NCBI GenBank assembly: GCA_029858505.1
Contig: JAOUEW010000001.1
Location: 310,001-374,000 of the forward strand
Origin: Deltaproteobacteria bacterium
GTDB lineage: Bacteria; SAR324; JACQKK01
Reading direction: 5' to 3'
DNA length: 64,000 bases
In this document: piece after piece, positions 16,868-26,150 of the stretch
Layout: each line of letters begins with the position of its first letter
Position numbering within the stretch: position 1 is the stretch's first letter
Notes under the pieces: model-generated
What the model was told of the DNA's origin: nothing
Databases searched by the model: none
Seen by the model: the letters and a program-made list of their open reading frames with translations, nothing else
Program-made: the position numbers and the translations under genes

Positions 16868-17470
16868 TTAAGAAGAGAACGGGCCCATCAGTTTGATGCG
16901 TTCTTCGGGGGGGATGACATGGGTGATGCGGCAGGAAAATTTTTCGTTCATCACCACCACTTCACCGCGGGCCAGCAGCCTGCCGTTCACCAGCAAATCC
17001 AGTTCTTCTCCCACCATGCGGTGCAGTTCAATCACCGACCCTTGGCCCAAAGTCAAAAGGTCGCTGATGAGCATTTTGGAGCGGCCCACTTCAAAGGTCA
17101 CGTCTAGTTTAATGTCCAGCAGAAATTCCAGGTTGACCTTTTCTTGGGGGGCCAGGGCAACCATGGATTTTGGCGGGGCTTTGGGGGCTGCCGAGGCGCT
17201 GGCGCTTCCGCCCCCCATGTCTCCTCCCATCTCTCCCCCCAGGTCTCCGCCCATGTCTCCAAAAGCATCCCCCAGGGCATCACCTCCTCCTCCGGCGTCT
17301 CCGCCCAGGTCGAGATCGTCCATGCCCTCGATGGAAATATCGTTGTCCCCTCCCCCGGCACCGCCAGCATCCATGGAATCTCCGGCGTTTCCCGCCGAAT
17401 CATCCCCGGAAAGCAGGGCTTCCAACTCTGGGTCTATAACCGAATCATCTGCCATGGAAGTATTCTCCAT
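16868..17470 (-). CDS. fliN: Flagellar motor switch protein FliN with Gly/Asp-rich linker
   Basis: FliN is a C-ring component that binds phosphorylated CheY and helps assemble the flagellar export gate. The C-terminal ~90 residues are the SpoA/FliN domain: LEFLLDIKLDVTFEVGRSKMLISDLLTLGQGSVIEL, then VGEELDLLVNGRLLARGEVVVMNEKFSCRITHV. The N-terminal ~100 residues are a low-complexity acidic, Gly-rich stretch (repeats of GGD/GGM/DMGG), longer than in typical FliN (~130 residues). Start is M1, with an in-frame ATG at codon 6 preceded by GGAG as alternative. No other flagellar structural genes are adjacent, so the flagellar genes are dispersed or elsewhere. Confidence 0.9.
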   Translation of the reverse strand: MENTSMADDSVIDPELEALLSGDDSAGNAGDSMDAGGAGGGDNDISIEGMDDLDLGGDAGGGGDALGDAFGDMGGDLGGEMGGDMGGGSASASAAPKAPPKSMVALAPQEKVNLEFLLDIKLDVTFEVGRSKMLISDLLTLGQGSVIELHRMVGEELDLLVNGRLLARGEVVVMNEKFSCRITHVIPPEERIKLMGPFSS

Positions 17471-17957
17471 TCCCTGTGTTCAATCCAAATCCCCTGATGG
17501 GCTTGGATAAATGATGGGGGGGGCCTGTGGCCTATTTTTTCTAATGTGTTCTTCTTTTTTCTTAATTCTTAGCACGGAAGGCGCTGTCCCGGTCAACATG
17601 CAGGGCTTTTCACAATTTGGCTGCCCACTTCTGCAAGGGATTGTTCTGCCTTTCACCGACCCACAACAACCCCAAAATCACAATATAATATCATAATATC
17701 AATAAGATTCATTTTGTCCGCCTTTAAATAAAGGGCGGAATGGACAGACCTTTCCCTCAAGTTATGCAAACCCGGCGCCTAACGCAATCAAATCGGCAAC
17801 AAACCTAACCAGAGGTTGCGGCGCCACACCATGGCAAACCCAGGGCTTTTGCCGTGAAAAGGGGAGAGGGGGCGAAGCCCCCAAAAAAAATCCCCCTGAC
17901 CCAGGGCAGGGGCAGGGGGATAGGAACAGCCGCAACAGAGACCCGCTGGTCATTGAC
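17471..17957. other. Intergenic region between HEAT-protein gene and fliN
   Basis: This 487-bp region holds a small inverted repeat, TCCGCCTTT (17717-17725) with AAAGGGCGGA (17730-17739), and a degenerate family A repeat next to the HEAT-protein stop. The remainder is pyrimidine-rich near 17520-17575 and A/T-rich near 17670-17715, consistent with a fliN promoter region. No gene is supported. Confidence 0.4.
17825..17945. repeat. Family A repeat, degenerate copy
   Basis: It retains the conserved order CACACCATGGCAAACCC, AGGGCTTTTGCCGTGAAA, the GGGGGCGAAGCCCCC hairpin, and a GGCAGGGGCAGGGGGAT block, but the terminal repeats are eroded and no target duplication is clear. It sits about 13 nt from the stop codon of the HEAT-repeat gene. 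Confidence 0.6.
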
Positions 17958-20561
17958 CTACAGGGACTTGGTTTTCAACCGCTCCAAGGCCCAGTGGGTG
18001 TACTTCCGAACCCGCTTGTCGGGGTCTTTGTTCAGTTGATCCAACAGGTCTTTACCTTCTTTGGATTCCAGCTTTTCCAGCGCCCGAATCACCGATACCC
18101 GCACGTCTTCGTCGGGGTCCCGGGCCGCTAGCACAATGCCACGGAAGGCCGCCAAACTGGCCACGTTGGAGAGGAACGCGGCGGCTTTGCGGCGCACCTG
18201 GGGGTCACGGTTGTTCAGCAGGTGAATCTGCCGTTCCACCGCTCCGGTTTTATCCAGCACTTCCATAATAAAGGGGCGCAGAGAGGGGATGTCCTGCTTC
18301 AGCAGGTCGGCCATGATTTGGGCTCCCTCATCGCCCATTTTGCGGAAGGACTGGGTGAGCAGGTCGCGGACCCGGGGACCGGCATCCTTGAACTCCTCAA
18401 TCATTTTTTCCACTTCATCCGGGTTCTTCTTGTGGCTCAGGGCCTGAACGACGTCTTCCTTCAATTCATCTTCCTCCCCTTCCTGCTCCAGTTTGGTCAC
18501 CAACAGGTGAATGGAGTCGGAAAGTTTGGAGTGACCCAACCCCAGGGCCGCGGCGCTTTTCACCGGCAGCGATTCGTTGGGGTCGTTCAGCAGAGATTTG
18601 AAGGCATCGAGCACCCGGCCGGTTCCGTGGGCGCCCAGGTCCCGGGCCACCGCCACCCGCACCCGTTCCACCGGGTCGCGCAGCACCTGAAAGTCTTTGG
18701 CCAGCACGTCCTCATCGCCATATTCGCTGAGGGCGATGATGGTGGCGATGCGCACATCGGGGTCGATGTCTTTCAGGGATTTTTTAATCAAGGGGATGTA
18801 TTTTTTATCACCGGTCACGGGCAGGGCGGCAATGATGGCGGCCCGTACCTTGGAATCGGTGGTGCCGAGATAATTTTCCACCTTGGAAGACAACATGTCT
18901 TTGGGGTACCCGCCCAGCACCTTCATAAAGTCTCGCGCTTGGGCCATGGGCATGATGTGCAGGTTTTCCAGCACGGTTTCCAGGCAGTAGGGCAGGTTCA
19001 TTTCGCCCAGCAGCCGCAAGCTTAACACCCGTACAGCGTGGGGCAGCCCGGCCCGTTCCACCCGAATCATGTCCAGCAGCGGCGGGAGGACCAAGTTTTG
19101 GGGCATCCGCTTCAAGGCGGTAATCAATTCTTCCTTGTCCACGAATTCAGCGTCGTGCAGCAAATCAAACAGCGACTGGATGAAGTGGGTGGCGCCAGCT
19201 TCTGGCAGGGCAGGCAGCAGGGCGTCCATCACTCGCTTGCTTCCCCGCCAGCGGTAAATTTGGTCTGGCAGCAGCCGATAGGCCGCGTCGGTGCCGTGCT
19301 TGCCCACGCATTCCAAGGCCGTGCGGTACAGTTCCATGTGGTCCGGTTCGCCGTTGAACTGGGCAAATACTTTTTCTGCCAGGAATCCCGACAATTGGGT
19401 TACGTGGTTCATTTGGTTAATGACCCGACCCGCCACCAGCAGGGTGGCCGGATTGGACGATGTTTTCACCACGTCTAAAAACCCGGTCACGTTCACTTCG
19501 GCGGCGGCGGCCAACAGTTTGAACGCGCGCTCCATGCCGGGGGGGTCGCCCAGGTCCAGTTCCAAAATCAACCGGTTTAGGCCGCCGCTTTTTTCCAGCA
19601 GGCGGGCGGCGGGCAGGCGCAGTTCTTTGTTTTTATGGTCCAAGAACCCCATGGCGTACTGTTCATCGTTTTTCGAACCCGGCCGGAGAAGCTCCAGCAC
19701 GTGGATGGCCTGGGTGTCGGTGTGTTTACCGGGGGCTTCGGTGTATTCCTGGGGGAACTCGGCATGGGCGCGGTTCCAGGCGGCCTGGCGGACCTCAAAG
19801 TAGGGGTCGTTCACGAACAGGTCGTGCAGGGCTTTGGAAAAGCGGTCGGTTTCGCTGGTTTTGAATTGCTGAATAATCGTGGTGCGCACCAGGGGATGGG
19901 GATCCTTCAGGGTATCCCACACCACCCGCTGAGAGCGCTCCTCCGGGTCGTGCATCAAAATTTTAGCGGCGAAAAACCGGGAGGGCCATTCGGGGTCCCC
20001 GGCGGTTTCCCGGATCACGTCCAACTTATCCTTGAATACCGCCATGGCGTCGGGGCCGCTGAATTCTTTTCCCTTGCCGGCTTCGGCCAGCCGCCGCACG
20101 TAGAAATCACCGCTTTTTTCCAGCCAGCTTACAAACTGAGGTCCAAAATCTTTATTTTGCAGGGTCACCTCAAAGCAGGTGTACAGGCCCTCTTTGGGGG
20201 CATACTTCATTACCCGTGAAAAATCTTTGGCCGTTTTGTTGGCGGCCAATTGAGCCACCCACAACGAGCCCGCCCCCGTCAGCCCCACAATGGCCGGGCC
20301 GTGTTTTTCGGCGAATTTCTCAATCAACGCCGAACGCTTGTAAACGTCTTGGGCCGAATAACGGTCGTGGAACAAGGCTTGCGCTTTGTTGGGGTTTTCC
20401 AGGGTTTTCTTCAAGGCCTTTAAAAACCGTTGGGTGGCCAGAAACCGGCTAAGAATGACGTAGCCGGTGATCAGCGCCAGCAGGGGGATGGCAACGGCCG
20501 CGGCTTGAATTTCCACCGGTTGGGCCTGGAAGGCTTGAATCAATTCATCCATGGTTGGCAA
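17958..20561 (-). CDS. Membrane-anchored HEAT-repeat protein
   Basis: An 867-residue protein with one N-terminal membrane segment (about residues 20-42, IQAAAVAIPLLALITGYVIL) followed by a very long array of HEAT-like helical repeats. Typical units read xxDPDxxVRxAAxxAL, for example DIDPDVRIATIIALSEYGDEDV, DPVERVRVAVARDLGAHG, NRDPQVRRKAAAFLSNVAS and DPDEDVRVSVIRALEKLES. HEAT solenoids are protein-binding scaffolds. It probably faces the cytoplasm, tethered at the inner membrane. The gene lies 84 nt downstream of an adenylate cyclase gene on the same strand, so the two may be cotranscribed. A specific function is not recognised. Confidence 0.85.
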   Translation of the reverse strand: MPTMDELIQAFQAQPVEIQAAAVAIPLLALITGYVILSRFLATQRFLKALKKTLENPNKAQALFHDRYSAQDVYKRSALIEKFAEKHGPAIVGLTGAGSLWVAQLAANKTAKDFSRVMKYAPKEGLYTCFEVTLQNKDFGPQFVSWLEKSGDFYVRRLAEAGKGKEFSGPDAMAVFKDKLDVIRETAGDPEWPSRFFAAKILMHDPEERSQRVVWDTLKDPHPLVRTTIIQQFKTSETDRFSKALHDLFVNDPYFEVRQAAWNRAHAEFPQEYTEAPGKHTDTQAIHVLELLRPGSKNDEQYAMGFLDHKNKELRLPAARLLEKSGGLNRLILELDLGDPPGMERAFKLLAAAAEVNVTGFLDVVKTSSNPATLLVAGRVINQMNHVTQLSGFLAEKVFAQFNGEPDHMELYRTALECVGKHGTDAAYRLLPDQIYRWRGSKRVMDALLPALPEAGATHFIQSLFDLLHDAEFVDKEELITALKRMPQNLVLPPLLDMIRVERAGLPHAVRVLSLRLLGEMNLPYCLETVLENLHIMPMAQARDFMKVLGGYPKDMLSSKVENYLGTTDSKVRAAIIAALPVTGDKKYIPLIKKSLKDIDPDVRIATIIALSEYGDEDVLAKDFQVLRDPVERVRVAVARDLGAHGTGRVLDAFKSLLNDPNESLPVKSAAALGLGHSKLSDSIHLLVTKLEQEGEEDELKEDVVQALSHKKNPDEVEKMIEEFKDAGPRVRDLLTQSFRKMGDEGAQIMADLLKQDIPSLRPFIMEVLDKTGAVERQIHLLNNRDPQVRRKAAAFLSNVASLAAFRGIVLAARDPDEDVRVSVIRALEKLESKEGKDLLDQLNKDPDKRVRKYTHWALERLKTKSL

Positions 20562-20645
20562 TCCTCGGATAATGAAGGGTCGTGGTGGTTGAACGAACGG
20601 GTGAAGTGAATGAATACGAATGTTTCTTTTTCTATTTTTCTTTTT

Positions 20646-22313
20646 CTATTTTTTCTTTTTCTTTTTAGACACAGGTGCCGCGCGAATTTCTTTGTCGGCC
20701 GCGGCGGGGGGTTTTCCGGCAAACCCCACCACGTTGTAGATGGGAATCGGATTGGCCTTGCCTTTTACTTTCACTGGGGTGCGGGGGTCTAGGGTAAACA
20801 AGTCTCCCAGGTAGTCGCGGGTGTCTTGGGTGATGATGATTTCCCCCGCTTCGGATTCACCCTCCAGCCGGGCGGCCACGTTTACCGTGTCGCCAATCAC
20901 TGTGTAGTTCATTTTCCGGGCGGACCCCAGGTTGCCCGCGATCAGCCGCCCGGTGTGCATGCCAAACCCCACTTTTAGGTGAGAGGCCTTGCCCTGAAAA
21001 AATTTGCGGTTGGCCGAGTGGACGATTTGAATGATTTCCACCGCGCAAGACACGGCGTTGATGGCGTCTTGCTCGGGGTTGGAGATGGGCACCCCGAAGG
21101 CGGCCATGATGCAGTCGCCGATGTATTTATCAATGTACCCGCCGTATTTAATGACGATCTCCACCGCTTCGGTGAAGTATTCGTTCAGCACGTCAATCAC
21201 GTATTCCGGGGGGTGGCCCTCGGAAAACGAGGTGTACCCCCGGATATCGGCAAAGAACACGGTAGAGGTGAGGGCGTTGCCCCCCAGGTTGATGCTCTCG
21301 GGGTTTTCGGTGAGGTGGCTTACCAAGTCTTCCGACAGATACTTGGCAAACATGTCTTTGATCTTCCGTCGGTCTTCGGTGACCCCCGCCATTTGAGTGG
21401 CCAGGTTTTTTTCGCGGGTCTGGTCGGTGAACAGCAGGGTGGTGCCGGTGATTTTCCCCCCCTCGCCCTTTAGCGGAGAAAGATTTAGGGAGAAGTCGAT
21501 CTCTTTCTCTCGGTCTTTGTCTTCGTAGATGCCCTCGACCCCCGCCAGTTCTTTGCCGTCTTTAGCGGTGGTGGAAATGGCCTTCATGATTTTGTTGTCG
21601 ATGGTTTTTTTGAACACATCCCCCAGGGGTTTCCCCATGACAGTGTCGTCGAGGGACAGGGTGTCTTTGGCCGCCCGGTTGACGTAGCGGATAAACCCGT
21701 CTTTGTCGGTGGTGACCAGCAGGTTGGTCATGGAGGTAAAGATAGATTCCTGGTAGTGCTCCATTTCTTCAATTTTGGCCAAGTACTCTTTTAACTCTTG
21801 AAACATTTTGGCGTTTTGCAGCATGCCCGCGGCCAACTTGGTGTAAGAGTCGAGGAAGTTGAAGCGCTCCCGGTTGAAAAACAGCGGCGACAGAGAGTTC
21901 AGCACCATGACCCCCAGGCTGCCCCGGGGGGTAGACAGGGGAAAGGCCATTCCGCAGTTCATCTTGTCGTCGAGCAACAGGTCGGCGAAGGGACTTTTTT
22001 TCCGTTCGGTTAGGCACACCGACTCTCCGCACTCGTGCAGAAACCAAAGCAGGTCCGAGTCAGCTTTGAGGAAGGCCGGGGCGCTGTATTTTCCCCGGCG
22101 AAAGATCAGGCGCAGGTCGGTGCGGGCTTCTGGATTGGCATACACATACAGGCAAGCCAAATCCGAGCGGGTGATGTCCAATCCCTGTTCCACCAGGGTA
22201 GACACCAGGGCCTTGAATTCGGTTTGTTCCGACAACAGGGTGCCCGCCCGAACCAAGTCATCGAAGGTTTTGGCCTGCTGGGTGCCGGTAAGGGTGGTGG
22301 ATGCTGTGGCCAT
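20646..22313 (-). CDS. GAF-PAS class III adenylate/guanylate cyclase
   Basis: This 555-residue soluble signalling protein has a GAF-like domain (residues ~25-165), a short coiled coil, a PAS domain (~190-310, TDKDGFIRYVNRAAKDTL) and a C-terminal class III cyclase domain (~345-520). The metal-binding aspartates are visible in FFADIRGYTSF and YIGDCIMAAFG, and GDTVNVAARLE carries the transition-state Asn/Arg region. It should make cAMP (or cGMP) in response to a ligand or redox cue. The C-terminus ends in a Lys-rich tail (SKKKKKK). I chose the ATG at 22313, which has a GAGG upstream, over a TTG two codons earlier. A possible effector is the cNMP-binding receiver protein at 53843. Confidence 0.92.
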   Translation of the reverse strand: MATASTTLTGTQQAKTFDDLVRAGTLLSEQTEFKALVSTLVEQGLDITRSDLACLYVYANPEARTDLRLIFRRGKYSAPAFLKADSDLLWFLHECGESVCLTERKKSPFADLLLDDKMNCGMAFPLSTPRGSLGVMVLNSLSPLFFNRERFNFLDSYTKLAAGMLQNAKMFQELKEYLAKIEEMEHYQESIFTSMTNLLVTTDKDGFIRYVNRAAKDTLSLDDTVMGKPLGDVFKKTIDNKIMKAISTTAKDGKELAGVEGIYEDKDREKEIDFSLNLSPLKGEGGKITGTTLLFTDQTREKNLATQMAGVTEDRRKIKDMFAKYLSEDLVSHLTENPESINLGGNALTSTVFFADIRGYTSFSEGHPPEYVIDVLNEYFTEAVEIVIKYGGYIDKYIGDCIMAAFGVPISNPEQDAINAVSCAVEIIQIVHSANRKFFQGKASHLKVGFGMHTGRLIAGNLGSARKMNYTVIGDTVNVAARLEGESEAGEIIITQDTRDYLGDLFTLDPRTPVKVKGKANPIPIYNVVGFAGKPPAAADKEIRAAPVSKKKKKK

Positions 22314-22668
22314 AAACAAAGGACCTCGGAGATGCGGTTTGCTGCGATAAAAAGCCGTTCACAAAAAGAAAAAATGAGACCCCTACAAAATCTGCGTCAT
22401 CTTTCCCCCATCCCTGAAGGATATGGGTTGATTCGGATGGATGATTTATTTATGGCAAAAACCCTGGTTATGCAGGGAACTCAAAATGGCAACGATCAAC
22501 GAACCATTGGAAGGCCGGGGTGGAAGGGCGGCTTGGGAGTAAACGGACCCAAGACCCCCGGTCTTCTTGGCTCCCCCCAAAAGGATGTTTCATAAAAAGT
22601 TTCTCTCCTTCTATCGCAAAAGGGCATGCCCCCGCAAGGAAAAAAAACGGGTCAAATATATTGCGGGG
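22314..22668. other. Intergenic region between dnaB and the cyclase gene
   Basis: This 355-bp region contains a solo right end of family A at 22454-22482 (GGCAAAAACCCTGGTTATG... ending GAACTC). No terminator with a T run and no gene were found. The cyclase promoter must lie here or the gene reads through from dnaB. Confidence 0.4.
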
Positions 22669-24024
22669 TTACATGTCTTCATCACGGAAGGAAGGATTGG
22701 CGAATTTGGTGAATTCTGGAATGAATACCAGCTTTACCGTATCAATGGGCCCATTGCGGTGCTTGGAAATAATGATTTCAGCCATGCCCTGATGCTCGGT
22801 TTCTTTGTTGTACACCTCGTCCCGGTAGATAAACATCACGATGTCGGCGTCTTGCTCAATAGAGCCAGACTCCCGCAGATCGGACAACAAGGGGCGCTTT
22901 TCCGACCGGCTTTCCAGGGCCCGGTTCAGCTGGGCGCAGGCCACCACCGGCACGTTTAAGTCTTTGGCCAGGGCCTTCAGCCCCCGGGAGATGTCGGCGA
23001 TTTCCTGCTCGCGGTTGTCGACCCGCCGGTGGGTGCGCATCAACTGAAGGTAGTCCACCACAATCATGCCCAGGTTTTTTTCTGCCCGCACCCGCCGGGC
23101 AATGGCCTTCATGGCCATGGGGGTGAGTTCGGGGGAGTCATCAATGTAAATATCGGCCTGAGAAAGCCGCCCGGCGGCGGCGGCCAGTTTGTCCCACTCG
23201 GTTTCGTCGAGGCTGCCCACCCGCAGCTTGTGGCTGTTCACCCCGGCGTCGGAGCACAGCAGCCGCACGGTGAGTTGCTCTTTCGACATTTCCAGGCTGA
23301 ACACCAGGGCGGCGGTTCCGGTGGACAGGGCCGCGTTTTTGGCCAGGTTCATCACAAACGAGGTTTTGCCCATGGAGGGGCGGGCCGCCAGAATGATGAG
23401 GTCGGAGGGTTGCAGCCCGTTGGTTAGTTCGTCCAGCCGGGTGAAGCCGGTGGGCAGGCCGGTGAACTGCCCGCCCATGTCTTGCTGGCGTTCGATGACC
23501 TCGAAGGAGGGGCCCAGCAGGTCTTTGATGTGGGCGTAAGACCGGCGCACGCTGGCGTTGGCCAGGTCTTGAAAAATTCCCTCGGCCGATTGAATCAGCC
23601 CGCTCACGTCGTCGGAGGCATCGCGCCCCTTGCGGGCAATTTCTACCGCGGCGGTGATGAGGGAGCGCAGCTGGTGTTTTTCCCGCACGATTTCGGCGTA
23701 GGCCATGACGTTGGCGGTGACGGGGGTCATGTCGGCCAGTTCGGCGATGTACACCAGCCCCCCGGCCCGATCCAGCTGGTTCTTGGCCCGCAGGTGGTTG
23801 GCCAGGGTTATTTCGTCGATGGGTTCTTTACGCTCTCCCAGGTCCAGCATGGCCTGGTACAAGTCGCGGTGGGCGGGGGAGAAAAACGCATCCGCCGACA
23901 GGATTTCCATGGCCTGGTAAATGGCCTCGTTGTTGTGAATCACCGCCCCCAGCACCCCCTGCTCGGCCTCTTTGTCGTGGGGCAGAATCTGGGCGGTTTG
24001 AGGAGATTTGGCTTCTTGGCTCAT
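22669..24024 (-). CDS. dnaB: Replicative DNA helicase DnaB
   Basis: DnaB is the hexameric 5'-3' helicase of the replication fork. The 451-residue protein has the N-terminal primase-interaction domain (residues 10-115, DKEAEQGVLGAVIHNNEAI), a linker helix, and the RecA-like motor. Walker A is ARPSMGKTS (214-222), the DnaB segment SLEMSKEQL follows, and VVDYLQLM is Walker B. DLRESGSIEQDADIVMFIYR is also canonical. No intein is present. It follows rplI in the common rpsF-rpsR-rplI-dnaB order, but a terminator separates it from rplI. Confidence 0.97.
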   Translation of the reverse strand: MSQEAKSPQTAQILPHDKEAEQGVLGAVIHNNEAIYQAMEILSADAFFSPAHRDLYQAMLDLGERKEPIDEITLANHLRAKNQLDRAGGLVYIAELADMTPVTANVMAYAEIVREKHQLRSLITAAVEIARKGRDASDDVSGLIQSAEGIFQDLANASVRRSYAHIKDLLGPSFEVIERQQDMGGQFTGLPTGFTRLDELTNGLQPSDLIILAARPSMGKTSFVMNLAKNAALSTGTAALVFSLEMSKEQLTVRLLCSDAGVNSHKLRVGSLDETEWDKLAAAAGRLSQADIYIDDSPELTPMAMKAIARRVRAEKNLGMIVVDYLQLMRTHRRVDNREQEIADISRGLKALAKDLNVPVVACAQLNRALESRSEKRPLLSDLRESGSIEQDADIVMFIYRDEVYNKETEHQGMAEIIISKHRNGPIDTVKLVFIPEFTKFANPSFRDEDM

Positions 24025-24214
24025 GGCCTGTCAATCCAACAAAGTGAAAAGAATACACAATGAAGTGAATGGTGAAAAATGATCTTGAGAACATCCACCG
24101 ATCACGGGGAGCGTTTAACGGCGCGCGAAACATGCAGGTGATCCCAGGGTAGCGCACTTGCGTATAAAATTGGAGACAGGGACACCTTTAACCGGAAAGC
24201 CATGTTTTGATAGG

Positions 24215-24249
24215 TCAAAAAAAACCCCGCCAGACGGGCTGGCGGGGTT
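24215..24249 (-). terminator. Rho-independent terminator of the rpsF-rpsR-rplI operon
   Basis: On the minus strand AACCCCGCCAG pairs with CTGGCGGGG around a short loop, followed by eight T residues. It lies about 45 nt after the rplI stop codon and upstream of dnaB. Confidence 0.92.
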
Positions 24250-24295
24250 GTCGTCTATATCACAGACGTTGGACAAGAAAGATATGCCCTGACCG

Positions 24296-24829
24296 TTAGG
24301 CTTGGGTGGCCTGGGCGGGTTGCTCGGCCGCGGCTTCTTCGCTTTCGGCGGGGGCTTCCTCTGCCGGGGCCTCTTCGCCCTTCACCTTCACCGCCACAAC
24401 CTTCACGTTCACTTCAATTTTCACATCGCTGTGCAGTTTCAGCGCGGCGGCATAGTTGCCCACGCCCTTCACCGACGACAGGAAGGAAATGGCCTTGCGC
24501 TCCAACGAGACCCCCAGGCCCTCCAGCACTTCTTGCAGCTGGCGGTTGGTCACGGCGGCGTAGAGCTTGCCGGTGGGGCCAGCCTTGGCGTGAATGACCA
24601 ACTCCAGGGCCTTTACTTTTTCGGCCAGGGCGTTGGCTTCTTGCACGGCCAGGGCCCGCTTGGCTTCCAGTTGTTTGCGTTGGTGGGCAATGGCTTTGGC
24701 GTTGCGGGTGTCAGACAAAATGGCCAGCCCCCGGGGAATCAAAAAGTTCCGCCCGTAGCCGTCTTTCACCCTCACCTCGTCTCCCAGGGAGCCGAGATGG
24801 CGTACATTGGTGGTTAGAATCACGTTCAT
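24296..24829 (-). CDS. rplI: 50S ribosomal protein bL9
   Basis: bL9 binds 23S rRNA and extends from the large subunit near the L1 stalk. The N-terminal domain is canonical (MNVILTTNVRHLGSLGDEVR and KDGYGRNFLIPRGLA). It is followed by the long connecting helix (residues ~45-75) and a C-terminal domain ending near residue 150. The last ~27 residues are an Ala/Glu-rich tail not found in most L9 proteins. The gene is third in the rpsF-rpsR-rplI operon, ended by the terminator at 24215. Confidence 0.97.
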   Translation of the reverse strand: MNVILTTNVRHLGSLGDEVRVKDGYGRNFLIPRGLAILSDTRNAKAIAHQRKQLEAKRALAVQEANALAEKVKALELVIHAKAGPTGKLYAAVTNRQLQEVLEGLGVSLERKAISFLSSVKGVGNYAAALKLHSDVKIEVNVKVVAVKVKGEEAPAEEAPAESEEAAAEQPAQATQA

Positions 24830-24889
24830 GGTCGCCGCTTTGGAATCAGGTGGTTGAGTGGTCCCCGTGGTGAAACGGGGAAGGGGAAA

Positions 24890-25183
24890 TTATCCCCGTT
24901 GAGTTTGTTCCTGGCCCACAAAACCTTCCGAGAAGGACAGCAGACCGATGTTGCGGGCCCGCTTGATGGCCTGGGTTAACATGCGTTGGGTTTTGGCCGA
25001 GTTGCCGGTGATCCGCCGGGGAACAATGCGGCCCCGCTCGGTGATGAAGGTCTTCAGCAGCTCAACGTCTTTGTAAGGAATTTCGTTCAGCCGGTTCAAA
25101 TCCGACGACTTCCGCCGGGGGATGATGATCCGGTTGGCGGCGTTCCGCCGCCGGGGGGCTTTCGCTTTAATCTTCCGTGCCAT
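24890..25183 (-). CDS. rpsR: 30S ribosomal protein bS18
   Basis: bS18 forms a heterodimer with bS6 on the 30S platform. The 97-residue protein has the conserved block [37 protein letters not shown] and [13 protein letters not shown]. It carries a basic N-terminal extension ([21 protein letters not shown]) lacking zinc-binding cysteines, and a short C-terminal extension. It lies between rpsF and rplI in the standard operon order. Confidence 0.96.
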   Translation of the reverse strand: MARKIKAKAPRRRNAANRIIIPRRKSSDLNRLNEIPYKDVELLKTFITERGRIVPRRITGNSAKTQRMLTQAIKRARNIGLLSFSEGFVGQEQTQRG

Positions 25184-25213
25184 GGTGTTCTCCTGGTCTT
25201 GGGGGCGTGTGGG

Positions 25214-25573
25214 TTAGATTTCGGGGGTCTGGGGGGTCAGGGTGCCCTCGGTCTTCAGCCGCTCGAAATCGGCCATTTCTTTTTGCACGTCGTTCACGGC
25301 CACCGACTGCCACAGAATCACGCTTTCGTTGTGGCGCAGTTGGGTGTCTAGCTCTTTGAGAGACGCGGGGGTGCGGTCGAGATAGAGCAGGTGGTAAATG
25401 CCGTAATCGTGCTTGCCCACGGTGTAGCCCAGCTTGCGCCGGCCCCAGGTGGCGGCGCCGACCACTTTGCCGCCATGGGTTTTCACCACGCCGGAGAATT
25501 TTTCCAGCAGATCTTTTTGTTCGGTTTCAGTGACGTTGGGTTGAAGAACCACAACGGTTTCGTATCCTTGCAT
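25214..25573 (-). CDS. rpsF: 30S ribosomal protein bS6
   Basis: bS6 binds bS18 and 16S rRNA on the 30S platform. The 119-residue protein starts MQGYETVVVLQPNVTETEQK and contains GRRKLGYTVGKHDYGIYHLL, the core of the S6 fold. The open frame extends upstream, but only the ATG at 25573 gives the conserved N-terminus. It is the first gene of the rpsF-rpsR-rplI operon. Expression is probably autoregulated through the leader, as S6:S18 leaders are in many bacteria. Confidence 0.96.
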   Translation of the reverse strand: MQGYETVVVLQPNVTETEQKDLLEKFSGVVKTHGGKVVGAATWGRRKLGYTVGKHDYGIYHLLYLDRTPASLKELDTQLRHNESVILWQSVAVNDVQKEMADFERLKTEGTLTPQTPEI

Positions 25574-25720
25574 GGGACGGGTCTTTCTTGGGTTGGGGTG
25601 GCCACCCGCCTGGACTGTTGGCGGGCCGACCGGCGCGGAATGGCCCGGCGGTATTGCCGGAACCATGGCTTGGGGGGCACCCAGGCCGCCGGTTCGACGA
25701 CGGATACAACTTACTTCACT
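25574..25720 (-). promoter_or_regulatory. G/C-rich structured leader of rpsF (candidate S6:S18 control region)
   Basis: The 130 nt before rpsF contain several stems, for example CCCGCC/GGCGGG and CCGGC/GCCGG pairs, in contrast to the A/T-rich pyrimidine-rich sequence further upstream. A structured leader that binds S6-S18 is known in many phyla. I did not identify the exact conserved CCG bulge with confidence, so this is positional inference. Confidence 0.3.
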
Positions 25721-26150
25721 CTTCTTTCTTCATACTTTTACTTCACATTTCTTTCTTCTTACTTCAAAACATCCATGCTTCAAAACATTCCTCCATCAGG
25801 CACAAGCAAAGTCGGGCACCATCGAAGTCCAGTACAACTCAAGTCAAACCACACAACGTGTATGTCTATGTTTGTGTATCTATGTATATCGGAGACCTCT
25901 GCATCACCTGTTTTTTTCCATCCCCCATTCCCTCTTTTTACGGGAAAAACCCTGGGTCTCTATCTATGCATGACTCAGGAGGGAGACGGAGTCACAATCC
26001 GTTGATCTTGTCCGTTGGTCTTGGGGGTATGGCTTTGGCCAGCCATAACCCACAGAAAGAATTCCGATGAGCCTTCGGTTGTCTCACGGCATCCAACAAC
26101 GACCTGTGATTCTTTGCTATCTTTTCCTATCCCTTCCGATCATTTCGCGA
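25721..26150. other. Intergenic region between pth and rpsF leader
   Basis: A/T-richer region with pyrimidine-rich runs (25723-25765), the likely location of the rpsF promoter on the minus strand. It contains a short family A element at 25892-25960. Apparent small frames here have no homology pattern or codon bias like their neighbours. Confidence 0.4.
25892..25960. repeat. Family A repeat, short copy
   Basis: A 69-bp copy from GAGACCTCTGCATCACC to CCCTGGGTCTC, with near-duplicate flanks TATCG (25887-25891) and TATCT (25961-25965). The right terminal repeat lacks the TTATGCAG part and the hairpin core is missing, so it is an internally deleted element. It is one of the copies not adjacent to a stop codon. 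Confidence 0.65.

Noticed and set aside
25574-26150. tRNA or other known RNA gene in the gaps near ribosomal genes
   Set aside because: No cloverleaf with conserved T-loop (GTTCGA-type) and CCA-end arrangement was found in any gap I examined. The same applies to rRNA and ssrA.
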